Assembly (NCBI RefSeq): GCF_009193305.1
Contig: NZ_WBVS01000003.1
Coordinates: 186,001-250,000 of the forward strand
From: Bifidobacterium cebidarum
GTDB lineage: Bacteria; Actinomycetota; Actinomycetes; Actinomycetales; Bifidobacteriaceae
Reading direction: 5' to 3'
Length of the DNA stretch: 64,000 nt
Shown: piece after piece, positions 16,339 through 25,744 of the stretch
Layout of the letters: every line of letters begins with the position of its first letter
Numbering within the stretch: position 1 is the stretch's first letter
Made by a program: the position numbers and the translations under genes
Notes under the pieces: model-generated
What the model was told of the DNA's origin: nothing
What the model saw: the letters and a program-made list of their open reading frames with translations, nothing else
The model's database searches: none

Positions 16339-19300
16339 GCTTCCTCCTCCAATCCGTCGGTCAGCTTCCTGCGCGGCACGGCGACCAGGCAATAGAAGAT
16401 CATGATGACCGACAGGCAGGCCAGCCAGGCGTATCGCCATGCACTCTGCTGCGTGCGCCGCTGCCATGATGTATCCACGTTCTGCTCGTCCACGTTCTGC
16501 AGGGTAAGACGGTAGTAGCTTCCCTCATCCGTGGACACCAAGGATTGTGTGCCGTTGGATGCGGCGATATTGGCGCTCAGCTGCTCATACGGAGAGCCCG
16601 CGGTGCTGGCCTGGCCGTTGGCGGCCACATAGATGCCTCCGAATCCGAGGTTGCTGATATCCGTTATGGCTTGCTCGTCCGGATTGGACAGCAGTGAGGC
16701 GGCGGCCTTGGCGAGCTTCTGATCGATCTCGTCATGCTCGCCGTCCAGCAGACGGACGCGTGCGATCGGAGAGCTGTCGATCAGATCGCCGCGGGAGGTG
16801 CGCATCACCGAATAGTCGACCGCGTTGCGGGTTTGCGCGCTGATGGCCAGGACGCGATGATCCGCGCCGGATGCAAGATAATCGGTGGTGACCATGGGCA
16901 GCCCCGTCTCGGTGACGGACAGCCCTTCATCGCGATGGCGTTCCAGGCCATACCAGCATTGGATGGCGACGCAGGCCGCCAATACGCAGGCCAGGACGAT
17001 ACGCCCGGAGACGATCAGCCGCCGAGTGCGTTCGGCGATGGCTTGGTTCTCGCTTGGAATCTGGGAGGCGGAGATATGCAACGGATGGAACCGTTTCACC
17101 GCCCCGCCCGCCACCAGGCAGGTGCAGGCGAGGAACCCCATGATCATCAGCAGGTTGCCCGGCTGCGCCGAACCTGCGATGACCCCATCGGAGTCGACGG
17201 CGATGGCCACACGGCCGGAGACTATGGATAGCAACGCTCCGCAGACGATCAGCACCCACATCAGCCGTGATGCGCGCAACGCGAACGGCAGCACCAGCGA
17301 GACGATCGCCAGAATCGTGAAAACCGACAGCAATACGGCGAGCGCGATGTCCACCGCTTGCATGGATGCCGGATCCCAACCCAGCGCGCGCTTCGTGGAC
17401 TCGAACAAGCTGAGCGCGGCCGGCGAACCGTTGGCCGCCGTGGAAGGCACCATGATGTCACCGAAGAGCTGTCTCCATGCGCCTTCGCCCCAGTAGCGAA
17501 CGGCATTGACCAGCGTAGGGGCCACGGTGAAGGCCGCGGGTACAGGAATGAGCAGCAGTGCGGCGCGCTTGCGCCTCACGAACATCAGGAACGCGAGGAA
17601 CGCCACGACCAAAGCGAGCAACAGCTGTGGTTCGGCGGCCACCACGGGGATGAAGCACAATGCGGAAATGGCCGCGGCCTGCACCGAGGTGCGCGGCTTC
17701 AACGGGTCTTCCGTGTGATACATGCCTACCGCACGGAACACGAAGGCAAACGCGGCCGGCATGAACACCAGAACCGTCAGCATGGGCAGGTTCGCCTGCG
17801 CATGCCAGCCGAACATCATGCCGGTGGAAGCCCATAGCAGCCCTCCCAGCACACGTACCACGTCGGAACGGGTGAAGATGCCCGCGAGCGCCCAGAACGA
17901 CAATGCGCTCAGGGGGGCCGCCGCAAACAGGATCAACGCCAAGGCGGCGCCGACATGGCCCCATGTGGCCAACGAGGACACCATCAGCACCATCAGCCAT
18001 GGCGTGGGCGGAGCCGGGATGCCGGTGCCGGCCCCGAAGACCCAGAGCGTGGTGGCGGATTGGACCAGCTGAGCGAAACTCGCCCCGGTGGGCAGCAGCT
18101 GGTTCGAATACAGCGACCCGTCGGAGAACACGTTCTTGAATACCGGCCAATACAGCAATGCCACGGCCAGGAACGCGACCAGCGCCATGCACAAGGCCGC
18201 CACCCATCGGCGGATCAGACGCTTACGCAGATGCGCGCGTTCCAGCGGGCTCAGCAGCACGACGCCCTGCTGGGCTCGGAATGCCTCACGACGTTCATGG
18301 AACTGGCGGATCTGCTGCCGGTCCGCGGAAAGCACCTGCAGCGAGGAGAGCGGCACCTTGCTTTGCCGTGCCACCAGAGCGCGGGAACCAATCGCCCTGG
18401 GAATGGAGGTCAACGCCAGCCAGGGCAAGCATAATTGAATCAACGCCTGATAGGGCCGTTTGCGGAACAGCAGGGCGAAGGTCATGCCGAAGCTGCGGAT
18501 CAGACGCCACAGCCAGGTCACGACCCACACGGACATATGGATATCGGTGTAGAAGTAGCGCTGCTGCGAGCGCGCGATGCCCATGGCGGCGCTTCTGGCG
18601 TGTTCATGCTCGAGCGCTTCACCGTTGTGGCTGCGGATGCCTTCGTAACGGGCACGGCGGTGGGAGATCTCCGCTTTCGGCACCACGACCACTCGGCCAC
18701 CGTTGAGGCATACGCGCCGGCAGAAGTCCACGGATTCGCTGTAGGTGGTCATCCACGGGTTGAGTTTGAGGCGTTTGAACTCATCGAATGAAATCAGGGC
18801 GCCGGCCAGGGAGACCGCGAATACATCCTGGCGGCCATCGTACTGCTCCTGGTCCGGTTCGCCGTCGACGACCAGGGAATGCACGGCATGCCTGCCGGCG
18901 TACATGCCGACCTCATGCAGCCGTTCGCCTTCCCAATCGCATTGCTTGCATCCCAGGATGCTGGCGCCGGGGGCATTGCGCCATGCCTCCAGCAGATGCT
19001 CCAGGCATAGGGAATCCGATGGGCGGGAGTCGTCATGCAACAGCCAGAGCGCCCTGGTGGAGGAATTGAGTTCGGCCTTGGTCACGGCCTTGGTCACGGC
19101 ATCGCCGAAGGAGCGCGCCCCCTTGGCCCGCACGATCTGGATGCTGACCTGTTTGGCCTGAGGCACCCGCAGCACCGGGCCGGAAGGCGAGGGAATGACC
19201 TCGAACGAGGTTTTCACCGATTGGGTGGTGCGCCCTGACGCATCGGCGATGACGATCACACCGGGCAATATGCTTTGCGTCAGCACCGCGTGCAACGTGG

Positions 19301-19439
19301 ATTCGAGGAATCGCGTGTCATCTTCAACAGTGATCACGGCCGTCACCCCGGCATCCACATCCTGCCGATGCGTATACGGCCGCGCGGCCATGGCGTTGGC
19401 CAATGCATTATGGATATCGTTATTCGCTGTTGAACTCAT
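16335..19439 (-). CDS. Large membrane glycosyltransferase, GT2 type
   Basis: An N-terminal GT-A domain (about 30-280) has VTAVITVEDD, an LWLLHDDSRPSD metal-site region and a mid-domain WMTTYSESVDFCRRV. A long multi-membrane region follows (first helices around 310-345, then many from about 410 to 800), then an extracytoplasmic stretch and a final helix near residue 1010. It has 1,034 residues from ATG 19439, which follows GGGAG; the in-frame codons upstream are not supported. Translational coupling to DUF5719 and the conserved neighbourhood (whiB2-type regulator, LCP ligase) suggest synthesis of a cell-surface glycan. The sugar is unknown. Confidence 0.88.
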   Translation of the reverse strand: MSSTANNDIHNALANAMAARPYTHRQDVDAGVTAVITVEDDTRFLESTLHAVLTQSILPGVIVIADASGRTTQSVKTSFEVIPSPSGPVLRVPQAKQVSIQIVRAKGARSFGDAVTKAVTKAELNSSTRALWLLHDDSRPSDSLCLEHLLEAWRNAPGASILGCKQCDWEGERLHEVGMYAGRHAVHSLVVDGEPDQEQYDGRQDVFAVSLAGALISFDEFKRLKLNPWMTTYSESVDFCRRVCLNGGRVVVVPKAEISHRRARYEGIRSHNGEALEHEHARSAAMGIARSQQRYFYTDIHMSVWVVTWLWRLIRSFGMTFALLFRKRPYQALIQLCLPWLALTSIPRAIGSRALVARQSKVPLSSLQVLSADRQQIRQFHERREAFRAQQGVVLLSPLERAHLRKRLIRRWVAALCMALVAFLAVALLYWPVFKNVFSDGSLYSNQLLPTGASFAQLVQSATTLWVFGAGTGIPAPPTPWLMVLMVSSLATWGHVGAALALILFAAAPLSALSFWALAGIFTRSDVVRVLGGLLWASTGMMFGWHAQANLPMLTVLVFMPAAFAFVFRAVGMYHTEDPLKPRTSVQAAAISALCFIPVVAAEPQLLLALVVAFLAFLMFVRRKRAALLLIPVPAAFTVAPTLVNAVRYWGEGAWRQLFGDIMVPSTAANGSPAALSLFESTKRALGWDPASMQAVDIALAVLLSVFTILAIVSLVLPFALRASRLMWVLIVCGALLSIVSGRVAIAVDSDGVIAGSAQPGNLLMIMGFLACTCLVAGGAVKRFHPLHISASQIPSENQAIAERTRRLIVSGRIVLACVLAACVAIQCWYGLERHRDEGLSVTETGLPMVTTDYLASGADHRVLAISAQTRNAVDYSVMRTSRGDLIDSSPIARVRLLDGEHDEIDQKLAKAAASLLSNPDEQAITDISNLGFGGIYVAANGQASTAGSPYEQLSANIAASNGTQSLVSTDEGSYYRLTLQNVDEQNVDTSWQRRTQQSAWRYAWLACLSVIMIFYCLVAVPRRKLTDGLEEEA

Positions 19440-19524
19440 AAACTCCCAGTGTACGCATGAACCTTGAAGGGGTTGTGTATGCGCACGGCTCGCCGCCCGC
19501 ACCGGGCACTGCGCACCGAGCAGG

Positions 19525-19824
19525 CTATGCCTGTTCTCGATGCTCCTTCTTGTAACGGCGGCGTTCACGCTCGCTCATGCCACCCCAGATGCCGAAACGC
19601 TCATCATGGTCTATGGCCCATTTCAGGCATTGTTCGCGCACCTCGCATTTGGCGCATACCCGCTTGGCGTCTCGCGTGGAACCGCCTTTTTCTGGGAAGA
19701 ACGCTTCCGGATCGGTTTGCGCGCACAGCGCCTTATGCTGCCATGACACGTCACCGTCCGGATGGAACAGCCCCCATAATTCCTGCAATGGCTCTTCGGC
19801 GGAATCGTCGATCACACCCCACAT
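19525..19824 (-). CDS. WhiB-family transcriptional regulator (WhiB2/WhmD-like)
   Basis: Iron-sulfur transcription factor of the Wbl family. The four cluster Cys are 34, 57, 60 and 66 (CxxC between the middle two), followed by the GIWGG turn and a basic C-terminus (SERERRRYKKEHR). The start at 19824 is set by AAGGAGG five bases upstream, giving 99 residues; an in-frame ATG 10 codons earlier has no such site. Neighbouring genes (glycosyltransferase, DUF5719, zincin-like, LCP) match the surroundings of whiB in Streptomyces and whiB2 in Mycobacterium, which act in septation. I infer the same class of role. Confidence 0.9.
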   Translation of the reverse strand: MWGVIDDSAEEPLQELWGLFHPDGDVSWQHKALCAQTDPEAFFPEKGGSTRDAKRVCAKCEVREQCLKWAIDHDERFGIWGGMSERERRRYKKEHREQA

Positions 19825-19930
19825 GCGATCCTCCTTGCCTTTGAGCTTTTTCATACGCCTAAATTACACACATGCCACTTGGAGTTTGTCAAATTACTTC
19901 TCGTGTCAATACCCTTATTTGCCGGAGATT

Positions 19931-19940
19931 GTGCTATAAG
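19931..19940 (+). promoter_or_regulatory. Possible extended -10 promoter for the LCP gene
   Basis: GTGCTATAAG, with TGC before TATAAG, fits an extended -10 element in the 304-bp gap between whiB (minus) and the LCP gene (plus). No good -35 is seen. The gap also holds a TGCCGCA/TGCGGCA inverted repeat (about 19971-20000). Nothing else stands out. Confidence 0.3.
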
Positions 19941-20128
19941 AGCATCTGTCTTGTGTGATGCCGCGACCAATGCCGCATCGCGAACCGACGGCGTGCGGCA
20001 TCTCCGGCCAGGCCCCGAACCAGCGAGTATGTGCCGTTCCTGCGTAGGAACAACACAGCCCCGCCATCGCCGGCAGGCGCTGTGCCAAAGTGTCATTCAG
20101 ACACGCGACGACATCAGGAGGATTTTGC

Positions 20129-21541
20129 ATGACGCAGGAATCAGGTGAAGCGGATCAGCACATCAATCCGCCTAGCTTTGCTCCTCCGGCAAATCGTCGC
20201 ACCAGGCCTTCCGCCCAGATACCTTCCTCCGCGGTGAACGCCGCACGCGCATCGGTGCCGCAATATCGACCGCATCGCGCCGTGAACGCGGCGGATCAGG
20301 AGATGCCGGCGTCGTTCGCGCCTCCCGCATCCCGCCGCGCCTCCGCCGCAGGCGCCCCGTCGACGCCTCCGGCGTTTTCCCCCAACGCCGCAAGACGCCG
20401 CTCCTCCGCCTCCTCGGGGCAGGACGCGGCGCCGAGGAGCATCGCGCCAGCCCAGGCACGACGTTCCTCGGGTTCTTCGCGCAATGCGGTTCGCCAGCCC
20501 TCCGCCGATGCGGCATCCGTCCTTCGAGCGCAACATGGCTTCACCTCCGCCCTGACCGCAGGCCGAGGCGCTGCGGCCGCCGCCGTGGAGCGCCCCCATG
20601 CCAAGCGCCCCAGCGCCGGCAGGATCGCCGCATGCGCATTCGCGTTGGTGGCCGCGCTGCTGGCGTTGTCCGTCTTCGGCGCCTGGGGGTGGGTGAACAG
20701 CCGGCTCAATAAAACCGATTGGTTGACAGGCGCCGCCGACACGCCGGCCTCCACCTGGCTGATTCTCGGCTCCGACGAGCGAGATGACCCGAACAGCGAT
20801 GTCACCGGTTTCCGCACGGACACGATTCTGGTGCTCACCAAGCCCAAGAGCGGCCCCAGTTCGCTGATCTCGATTCCACGAGACTCGCTGAGGCAGATCG
20901 ACGACCAGTACATGAAGATCAACGCCGTGGCGCAATTGCTGGGCAGGAAGGTCCTGGTGCAGCAGGTCGAGGACATCACCGGCCAGAAGATCGATCATGT
21001 GGCGCAGATCAAGTTCGGCGGCCTGGAGCAGGTGGTCGACGCCCTGGGTGGCGTGCAGCTGTGCTATGACCAGGATGTGAACGACGTATATTCCGGTCTG
21101 AACTGGCAGGCGGGCTGCCATAACGCCAATGGCAGCGTCGCCTTGGCGTTCTCCCGCATGCGTTATTCCGACGCCAACGGTGATTTCGGCCGCAACGAAC
21201 GCCAGCGTCAGGTCATCGCCGCCGTGGTGAAGAAGGCCTCCAGCAAGGAGACGCTCACCAACCCCAAGAGGGTCATGGCTGTGGGAGAGGCCGGTCTGAG
21301 TGCGCTGTCCGTCGACGAGAAGGCCTCCCCGATGTCGCTGCTCGACATGGCGTTGGCGTTCAAGGACGCCACCGGCTCCAAAGGCATCTCCGGCAGCGTG
21401 TATTGGTCCGATCCCGATTATTACGTCGACGGCGTGGGCTCCTCCGTGCTGCTTGACGATCAGAAGAACACCGCATTGTTCAGCCAGCTGGCGTCCGGCA
21501 CCCATGCCGCGGGCGTGGTGGGCACGCTGGCCGAAGGCTGA
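20129..21541 (+). CDS. LytR-CpsA-Psr (LCP) family glycopolymer ligase
   Basis: LCP enzymes attach anionic or other glycopolymers from lipid carriers to peptidoglycan outside the membrane. A Pro/Ala/Ser/Arg-rich, probably disordered cytoplasmic N-terminus of about 165 residues comes first, with repeated SFAPPA-like blocks. It is followed by one membrane helix (about 166-190) and the LCP domain with GFRTDTILVL, SIPRDS and AFSRMRYSDANGDFGRNERQ, which carry the conserved Arg and Asp residues. ATG 20129 follows AGGAGG. At 470 residues the length is ordinary. The glycosyltransferase nearby may supply its substrate; this is inference from position. Confidence 0.92.
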   Translation: MTQESGEADQHINPPSFAPPANRRTRPSAQIPSSAVNAARASVPQYRPHRAVNAADQEMPASFAPPASRRASAAGAPSTPPAFSPNAARRRSSASSGQDAAPRSIAPAQARRSSGSSRNAVRQPSADAASVLRAQHGFTSALTAGRGAAAAAVERPHAKRPSAGRIAACAFALVAALLALSVFGAWGWVNSRLNKTDWLTGAADTPASTWLILGSDERDDPNSDVTGFRTDTILVLTKPKSGPSSLISIPRDSLRQIDDQYMKINAVAQLLGRKVLVQQVEDITGQKIDHVAQIKFGGLEQVVDALGGVQLCYDQDVNDVYSGLNWQAGCHNANGSVALAFSRMRYSDANGDFGRNERQRQVIAAVVKKASSKETLTNPKRVMAVGEAGLSALSVDEKASPMSLLDMALAFKDATGSKGISGSVYWSDPDYYVDGVGSSVLLDDQKNTALFSQLASGTHAAGVVGTLAEG

Positions 21542-21603
21542 CATCGTCGCATCGTCGCCTTTTCATTGATCGACGCCTCTTATGCCTCACGCTCCCCAAG
21601 ATT

Positions 21604-23544
21604 GTGGATAACTTCATAAGCTGGAACCACATACCCCGTTCCGGCTTGCCAATGCCATGCGTCTTCGTTCACGCTGGTCCTATGGCAGCATCGCGACGAA
21701 GAGACGGCACGCATCGCAATCCGCGCATGCGGGATGGGCGGACCCGCGCGCGCCGGTTCCGCCCATCCGCGCAATGGCGTGCGCGGATGATGGCATTCGC
21801 CATGGCGGCGCCTCTGGTGGCGCAGATCATGATGATCGCCATCATGCTGGCGCAGGGCCACTGGATGTATGCGCTGATGATAGTGCCCGGAGCGGTGGGC
21901 TGTCTGGCTTCGGTGCTGGTCTCATTGCCGGCCATGCAACCGGAGGGAAGCGATGCGCCGCCCGCACGGAGGCCCGCCGACCGGCCAGCGGCGCATGGCC
22001 AGGCCGTGGACCCCGCCGCTGGCGTCGATGCCGGACAATCCGGTACGGCGGTGTTCCCCGGCATCGACGCCATGCCGTTGGAGCAGCTCCTGCACGTCGA
22101 CCCATTGCCATGGCGGACCATCGTCAGGCATTGGTCCGGCGATGCACAATGGGAGGTGCCGGTCGGCATGGCGGCGGACCGTCGACCGTTCGCCCTGGAC
22201 CTGCGCAAGCATGGGCCGCACGCGCTGGTGGCGGGAACGACAGGTTCCGGCAAGTCGGTATTGCTGCAAAGCTGGTGCCTGGCCCTCGCCGTGCACAATG
22301 GCCCTGACCGTCTGCAGTTCGTGTTCCTGGATTTCAAAGGCGGGTCGGCCTTCCATGCCCTGGAACAGCTGCCCCATTGCGCGGGCAGCGTATCCGATCT
22401 GAATCTGGCGCACGCCTCCCGCGCGTTGCGCGCCTTGGAAGCGGAATTGACTCGCCGGGAATGGCTCACCGCCAAGCATCGCGCCGCGTATATCGACGCT
22501 CTTCCCGCCCCTCCGCCTCGCCTGGTCGTGGTCATCGACGAGTTTCACGCGCTCAAAGACCAATTGCCGGATTACATCAACCGTCTGGTGCGCATCGCCT
22601 CGCTTGGCCGTTCGCTCGGCATGCACCTCATCGCCTGCACGCAGAATCCGATGGGGCAGGTCGGCACCGACATGAAGGCGAACATGGCGTTGAACATCTG
22701 CCTGCGCGTACGCGATGCATTGCAGTCGGCCGAATTGCTGGGCGATGGCCGCGCCGCCCGCCTCAGCCCAGCAATGCCCGGTGCCGCATATTGCAATGAC
22801 GGTGAGCAGGTGCGGGCATTGCGCTGCTCCCCTATCGGCGATATCGCCGGCATGAATCGCAATATCACGTATGCCGCGCGCTTCCTGGCAATGGATTCCG
22901 CTCCGAAATTGTTCTCCGCTCCCCTGCCCACAGCAGTGCAGCCGCGACGGCAGGCATCCGAGCATCTCGAACAGGTGTGGATCGGCTTGGCCGATAATGG
23001 CATCGACGTCAACGCGGCGACCATAGATCTGGCGCGGGGCAATGTCGGCATTATCGGCGGCCACGGCCGCGGGAAAAGCACTGTGCTGGATACCATCGCC
23101 AATCAGATTCATGACATCGACGGCATTATGGTGCGAATCAGCCAACCCGCGCATGGCGTCTGGCACACGCAAACCATCCGCCGCGGTGCGACGTATACGG
23201 TTCAGAGCGCAGCGCCCACGCCGCCGAGACTGCTCTGGCTGGTGGATGACGCGGACGGGCTTTTCGACCCGTTTCTTACCGATAGGCATGCCATGGCTTT
23301 CCGTGAGGCCCTTGCCGACCCATCCATCAGTGTGGTGTTCGCCGTCTCCTCGATGCGGCATGTGCGCGTTCCCGAACATTGCTCCACCAGAATCGTGTTT
23401 CCCTCCGGGGAGAAAACGGCTGATCTGATGGCGGGCGTTCCCTCGGCGCTCTTGGCCTCGCTGTCGGCCGACGATTTCGACATCCCCGGCCGCGCGGTGC
23501 TCATCGCCGGCGTTTCAGCGCGACTCATGCAATGCGCATCATGA
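21604..23544 (+). CDS. FtsK/SpoIIIE-type two-domain membrane ATPase (EccC-like)
   Basis: Two hydrophobic segments (about 63-82 and 87-105) are followed by two FtsK/SpoIIIE-like ATPase domains. The first has Walker A AGTTGSGKS near 210 and Walker B VVVIDEFHAL near 308. The second has GGHGRGKST near 485 and a DD-type Walker B (LLWLVDDADGL). Tandem FtsK domains behind a membrane hairpin are characteristic of type VII secretion EccC/EssC, but at 646 residues this is about half their size and lacks a third ATPase. No WXG100, EccB, EccD or mycosin gene is in the window. The start is uncertain (GTG 21604, or ATGs at 21652, 21682); none has a good Shine-Dalgarno. Confidence 0.85.
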   Translation: MDNFISWNHIPRSGLPMPCVFVHAGPMAASRRRDGTHRNPRMRDGRTRARRFRPSAQWRARMMAFAMAAPLVAQIMMIAIMLAQGHWMYALMIVPGAVGCLASVLVSLPAMQPEGSDAPPARRPADRPAAHGQAVDPAAGVDAGQSGTAVFPGIDAMPLEQLLHVDPLPWRTIVRHWSGDAQWEVPVGMAADRRPFALDLRKHGPHALVAGTTGSGKSVLLQSWCLALAVHNGPDRLQFVFLDFKGGSAFHALEQLPHCAGSVSDLNLAHASRALRALEAELTRREWLTAKHRAAYIDALPAPPPRLVVVIDEFHALKDQLPDYINRLVRIASLGRSLGMHLIACTQNPMGQVGTDMKANMALNICLRVRDALQSAELLGDGRAARLSPAMPGAAYCNDGEQVRALRCSPIGDIAGMNRNITYAARFLAMDSAPKLFSAPLPTAVQPRRQASEHLEQVWIGLADNGIDVNAATIDLARGNVGIIGGHGRGKSTVLDTIANQIHDIDGIMVRISQPAHGVWHTQTIRRGATYTVQSAAPTPPRLLWLVDDADGLFDPFLTDRHAMAFREALADPSISVVFAVSSMRHVRVPEHCSTRIVFPSGEKTADLMAGVPSALLASLSADDFDIPGRAVLIAGVSARLMQCAS

Positions 23545-23655
23545 AATAAGCGTATTTTCTCAGTGAAACCTCTTGAAAATGAACACGGTTCGTGGTTTCC
23601 TAGTGTAGGAATCAAGGAATACCAACAGCCACGTGGCTTTTAAGGGAGGCAAGCA

Positions 23656-23934
23656 ATGAGCAGCGCTTTTGATTGGCGAGCCAAGGCCGCATGTCGCGAT
23701 AAGGATCCGGAACTGTTCTTCCCGGTGGGCAACACCGGTGCCGCATACCAGCAAATTGAAGAGGCCAAGGCCGTGTGCCGTACCTGCAAGGTGATTGACG
23801 CCTGCCTGAAGTGCGCGTTGGACACCAACCAGGATTACGGCGTCTGGGGCGGCTTGAGCGAGGATGAGCGTCGCGCCTTGAAGCGCCGCGCCATGCGCGC
23901 CCGCCGTTCGCAGGCCATGCAGATGCAAATCTGA
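23656..23934 (+). CDS. WhiB-family transcriptional regulator (WhiB1/WblE-like)
   Basis: Second Wbl protein of the window: 92 residues with cluster Cys13, Cys41, Cys44 and Cys50, then the GVWGG turn and a strongly basic tail (KRRAMRARRSQ) for DNA contact. GGGAGG precedes ATG 23656. In mycobacteria whiB1 lies next to the gene for the PdtaS kinase, and the same arrangement is seen here with the kinase on the opposite strand. WhiB1 is an essential nitric-oxide-responsive [4Fe-4S] regulator in mycobacteria that binds sigma A; the same mechanism is likely but not shown. Confidence 0.93.
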   Translation: MSSAFDWRAKAACRDKDPELFFPVGNTGAAYQQIEEAKAVCRTCKVIDACLKCALDTNQDYGVWGGLSEDERRALKRRAMRARRSQAMQMQI

Positions 23935-23960
23935 TAACTCGCGGTATTTATCGCTTATGC

Positions 23961-23996
23961 AAGAAACCCTCCCCGGTCGGGAGGGTTTCTTTGTTG
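23961..23996 (+). terminator. whiB1-like gene terminator
   Basis: A 12-bp stem AGAAACCCTCCC/GGGAGGGTTTCT (23962-23990) is followed by TTGTT. It sits about 27 bp after the stop. Confidence 0.85.
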
Positions 23997-24066
23997 GGTG
24001 GGACTGCCCCCAGCCGCTATGCTGACGGCTCCCCTCAAAAAGGAAGGGAGCCGGCGCACGGGCGGA

Positions 24067-25554
24067 TCATTCCTCTTGAGCGGCGCGCAGCTTCATGTCG
24101 AGCACCACGCGGGTGCCGCCTTCGCGGCGAGGCTCCCAATGCACGGAACCGCCGAAATCGTTGGTCACGAACGTGTTGATGATCTGCGTGCCCAGGCCCG
24201 ATCCGGAGGAGCGCGCCATGCCGCCATGCTCCTCGGAGCCGAGGCCGGTGCCGTCATCCTCCACCACCACGTTGAGGTTGGGGCCGGAACGGCCTACGGA
24301 AATGGTGATGTTGCCTTCCTTGCGGCCTTCGAAGCCGTGCTCCACCGAGTTGGTGATGAGCTCGGTCAGCACCAGCGAGAGCGGCGTGGCATCCTGGGCC
24401 GGCATCATGCCGAACTTGCCCATGAAGTTCACGTTGATCTGCTGGTCCTTCATCGTGGCCAGGTCCACCGCCATGCGCAGCAGGTTCGAGATCACCTTGT
24501 CGAAGTCCACGATCTCGTCCGCGGTCTGGCTCAGGCCCTCGTGCACCATGGCAATGGTCTGCACGCGGCGCTGCGCCTCCTGCAGCTCCTTCTTGACCTC
24601 TTCGGACTTGGTCTTGCGCGCCTGGAGCCGCAGCAATGCAGAGACTGCCTGCAGATTGTTCTTCACGCGATGGTGGATCTCGGAGATCGTGGCGTTCTTG
24701 GTCTGCAGCTCCTTTTCACGGCGGCGCAGCTCGGTCACATCACGGCACAGGATGATGGCGCCGACGCGACCATTGTTGTCGTACAGCGGCAGCGAGCGCA
24801 TCGAGACCGCGGAACGGTTGGCGTTGAGCTCGGAGTCGACGGCTGCCTTGCCGGCGAGCACCAGCGGCAGGGTTTCGGGAACCGGATCGTTCTCCTTGAG
24901 CAGCTGGGTGCCCAGTTCGCTCAGATACTGGCCGGGCATCGTATTGAGCAGGCCCAAACGCCTGAAGCAGCTAATGGCGTTGGGCGAGGCGTAACGCACC
25001 ACGCCGTCGATGGTCAGGATGATGAAGCTGTCAGCCACACGGGCGATGTGGCGTTGGCTCATCACGGAATCCTGGTAGGGGAACTGGCCGCGTGGAATCA
25101 TCTCGTAGAGCTGCTTGCCGGCGTTGATGCTTTCCGATTCGTAGCGGCCGTTGGATTCACGTGTGGCCATATTGGTCTCGCGCACCACCAGGCCAAGCGT
25201 CTTGCCGTTGTGGCGCACCGGGGCGTACACGTTGCATACGGTGGCCTTGCCGACCGAGCGCAGCACGGTGGAGCGGAACACGACGCTGGACTGCATGGCC
25301 GCATCCAGTTCGCCGGTCATGTCGTCGGGCATGATATCACCCACGACGTCCTCGCCACGAAGCGTCATCACCGTTGATGGGCGGCATTGCTCGGCCACCA
25401 CATACTTGCCGTCGCCGTTTTGCACCAGCAACAGCAGATCAGCGAAACTCAGGTCAGCGACTACCTGCCAATCGGCCACAAGATGATGCAGCCATTCACG
25501 GTCCTCGTCATCGAAATCCGGACGGGTCGCAAGAATATGTGAAAAATCAGCCAT
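24067..25554 (-). CDS. PdtaS-like soluble sensor histidine kinase
   Basis: HisKA_2/HWE-type kinase resembling mycobacterial PdtaS (Rv3220c). It has an N-terminal GAF-like domain (about 1-150, opening WQVVADLSFADLLLLV), a PAS domain (about 170-280), and phospho-acceptor His295 in HHRVKNNLQAV. A Bergerat ATPase domain follows, with LTELITNSVEHGF, VVEDDGTGLG and SGLGTQIINT. ATG 25554 gives 495 residues and matches the family N-terminus. No membrane helix is seen, so it is cytoplasmic. Its usual partner is an ANTAR-domain RNA-binding regulator (PdtaR), absent from this window. Confidence 0.92.
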   Translation of the reverse strand: MADFSHILATRPDFDDEDREWLHHLVADWQVVADLSFADLLLLVQNGDGKYVVAEQCRPSTVMTLRGEDVVGDIMPDDMTGELDAAMQSSVVFRSTVLRSVGKATVCNVYAPVRHNGKTLGLVVRETNMATRESNGRYESESINAGKQLYEMIPRGQFPYQDSVMSQRHIARVADSFIILTIDGVVRYASPNAISCFRRLGLLNTMPGQYLSELGTQLLKENDPVPETLPLVLAGKAAVDSELNANRSAVSMRSLPLYDNNGRVGAIILCRDVTELRRREKELQTKNATISEIHHRVKNNLQAVSALLRLQARKTKSEEVKKELQEAQRRVQTIAMVHEGLSQTADEIVDFDKVISNLLRMAVDLATMKDQQINVNFMGKFGMMPAQDATPLSLVLTELITNSVEHGFEGRKEGNITISVGRSGPNLNVVVEDDGTGLGSEEHGGMARSSGSGLGTQIINTFVTNDFGGSVHWEPRREGGTRVVLDMKLRAAQEE

Positions 25555-25662
25555 GCGTACCATCATACGCAACCGGTTGCCCTCGGCTGGGTTTGACTGG
25601 CAGACCCAGCCGAGGGAGGAATAGACTGTGTCATAGTTCGAATCCGAGTGGCGGGTTGGCAT

Positions 25663-25708
25663 TGACAATACGCAAACTTACGTTAACGTAGGTTACGGTA
25701 ACGTAAGC
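25663..25708 (+). promoter_or_regulatory. Promoter with double palindromic operator upstream of hlyIII
   Basis: A consensus -35 TTGACA (25663-25668) is followed at about 16 bp by TAACGT. Two adjacent palindromes, TACGTTAACGTA (25680-25691, perfect) and TTACGGTAACGTAA (25694-25707, near perfect), cover the -10 region and start site. Their arms also pair with each other, CTTACGTTA with TAACGTAAG. The arrangement fits repression by a TetR-type dimer pair. No such regulator is encoded next to it. Confidence 0.5.
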
Positions 25709-25744
25709 AATGGTTCGTCACTCGATACAGTGGTTGGGGGCATT

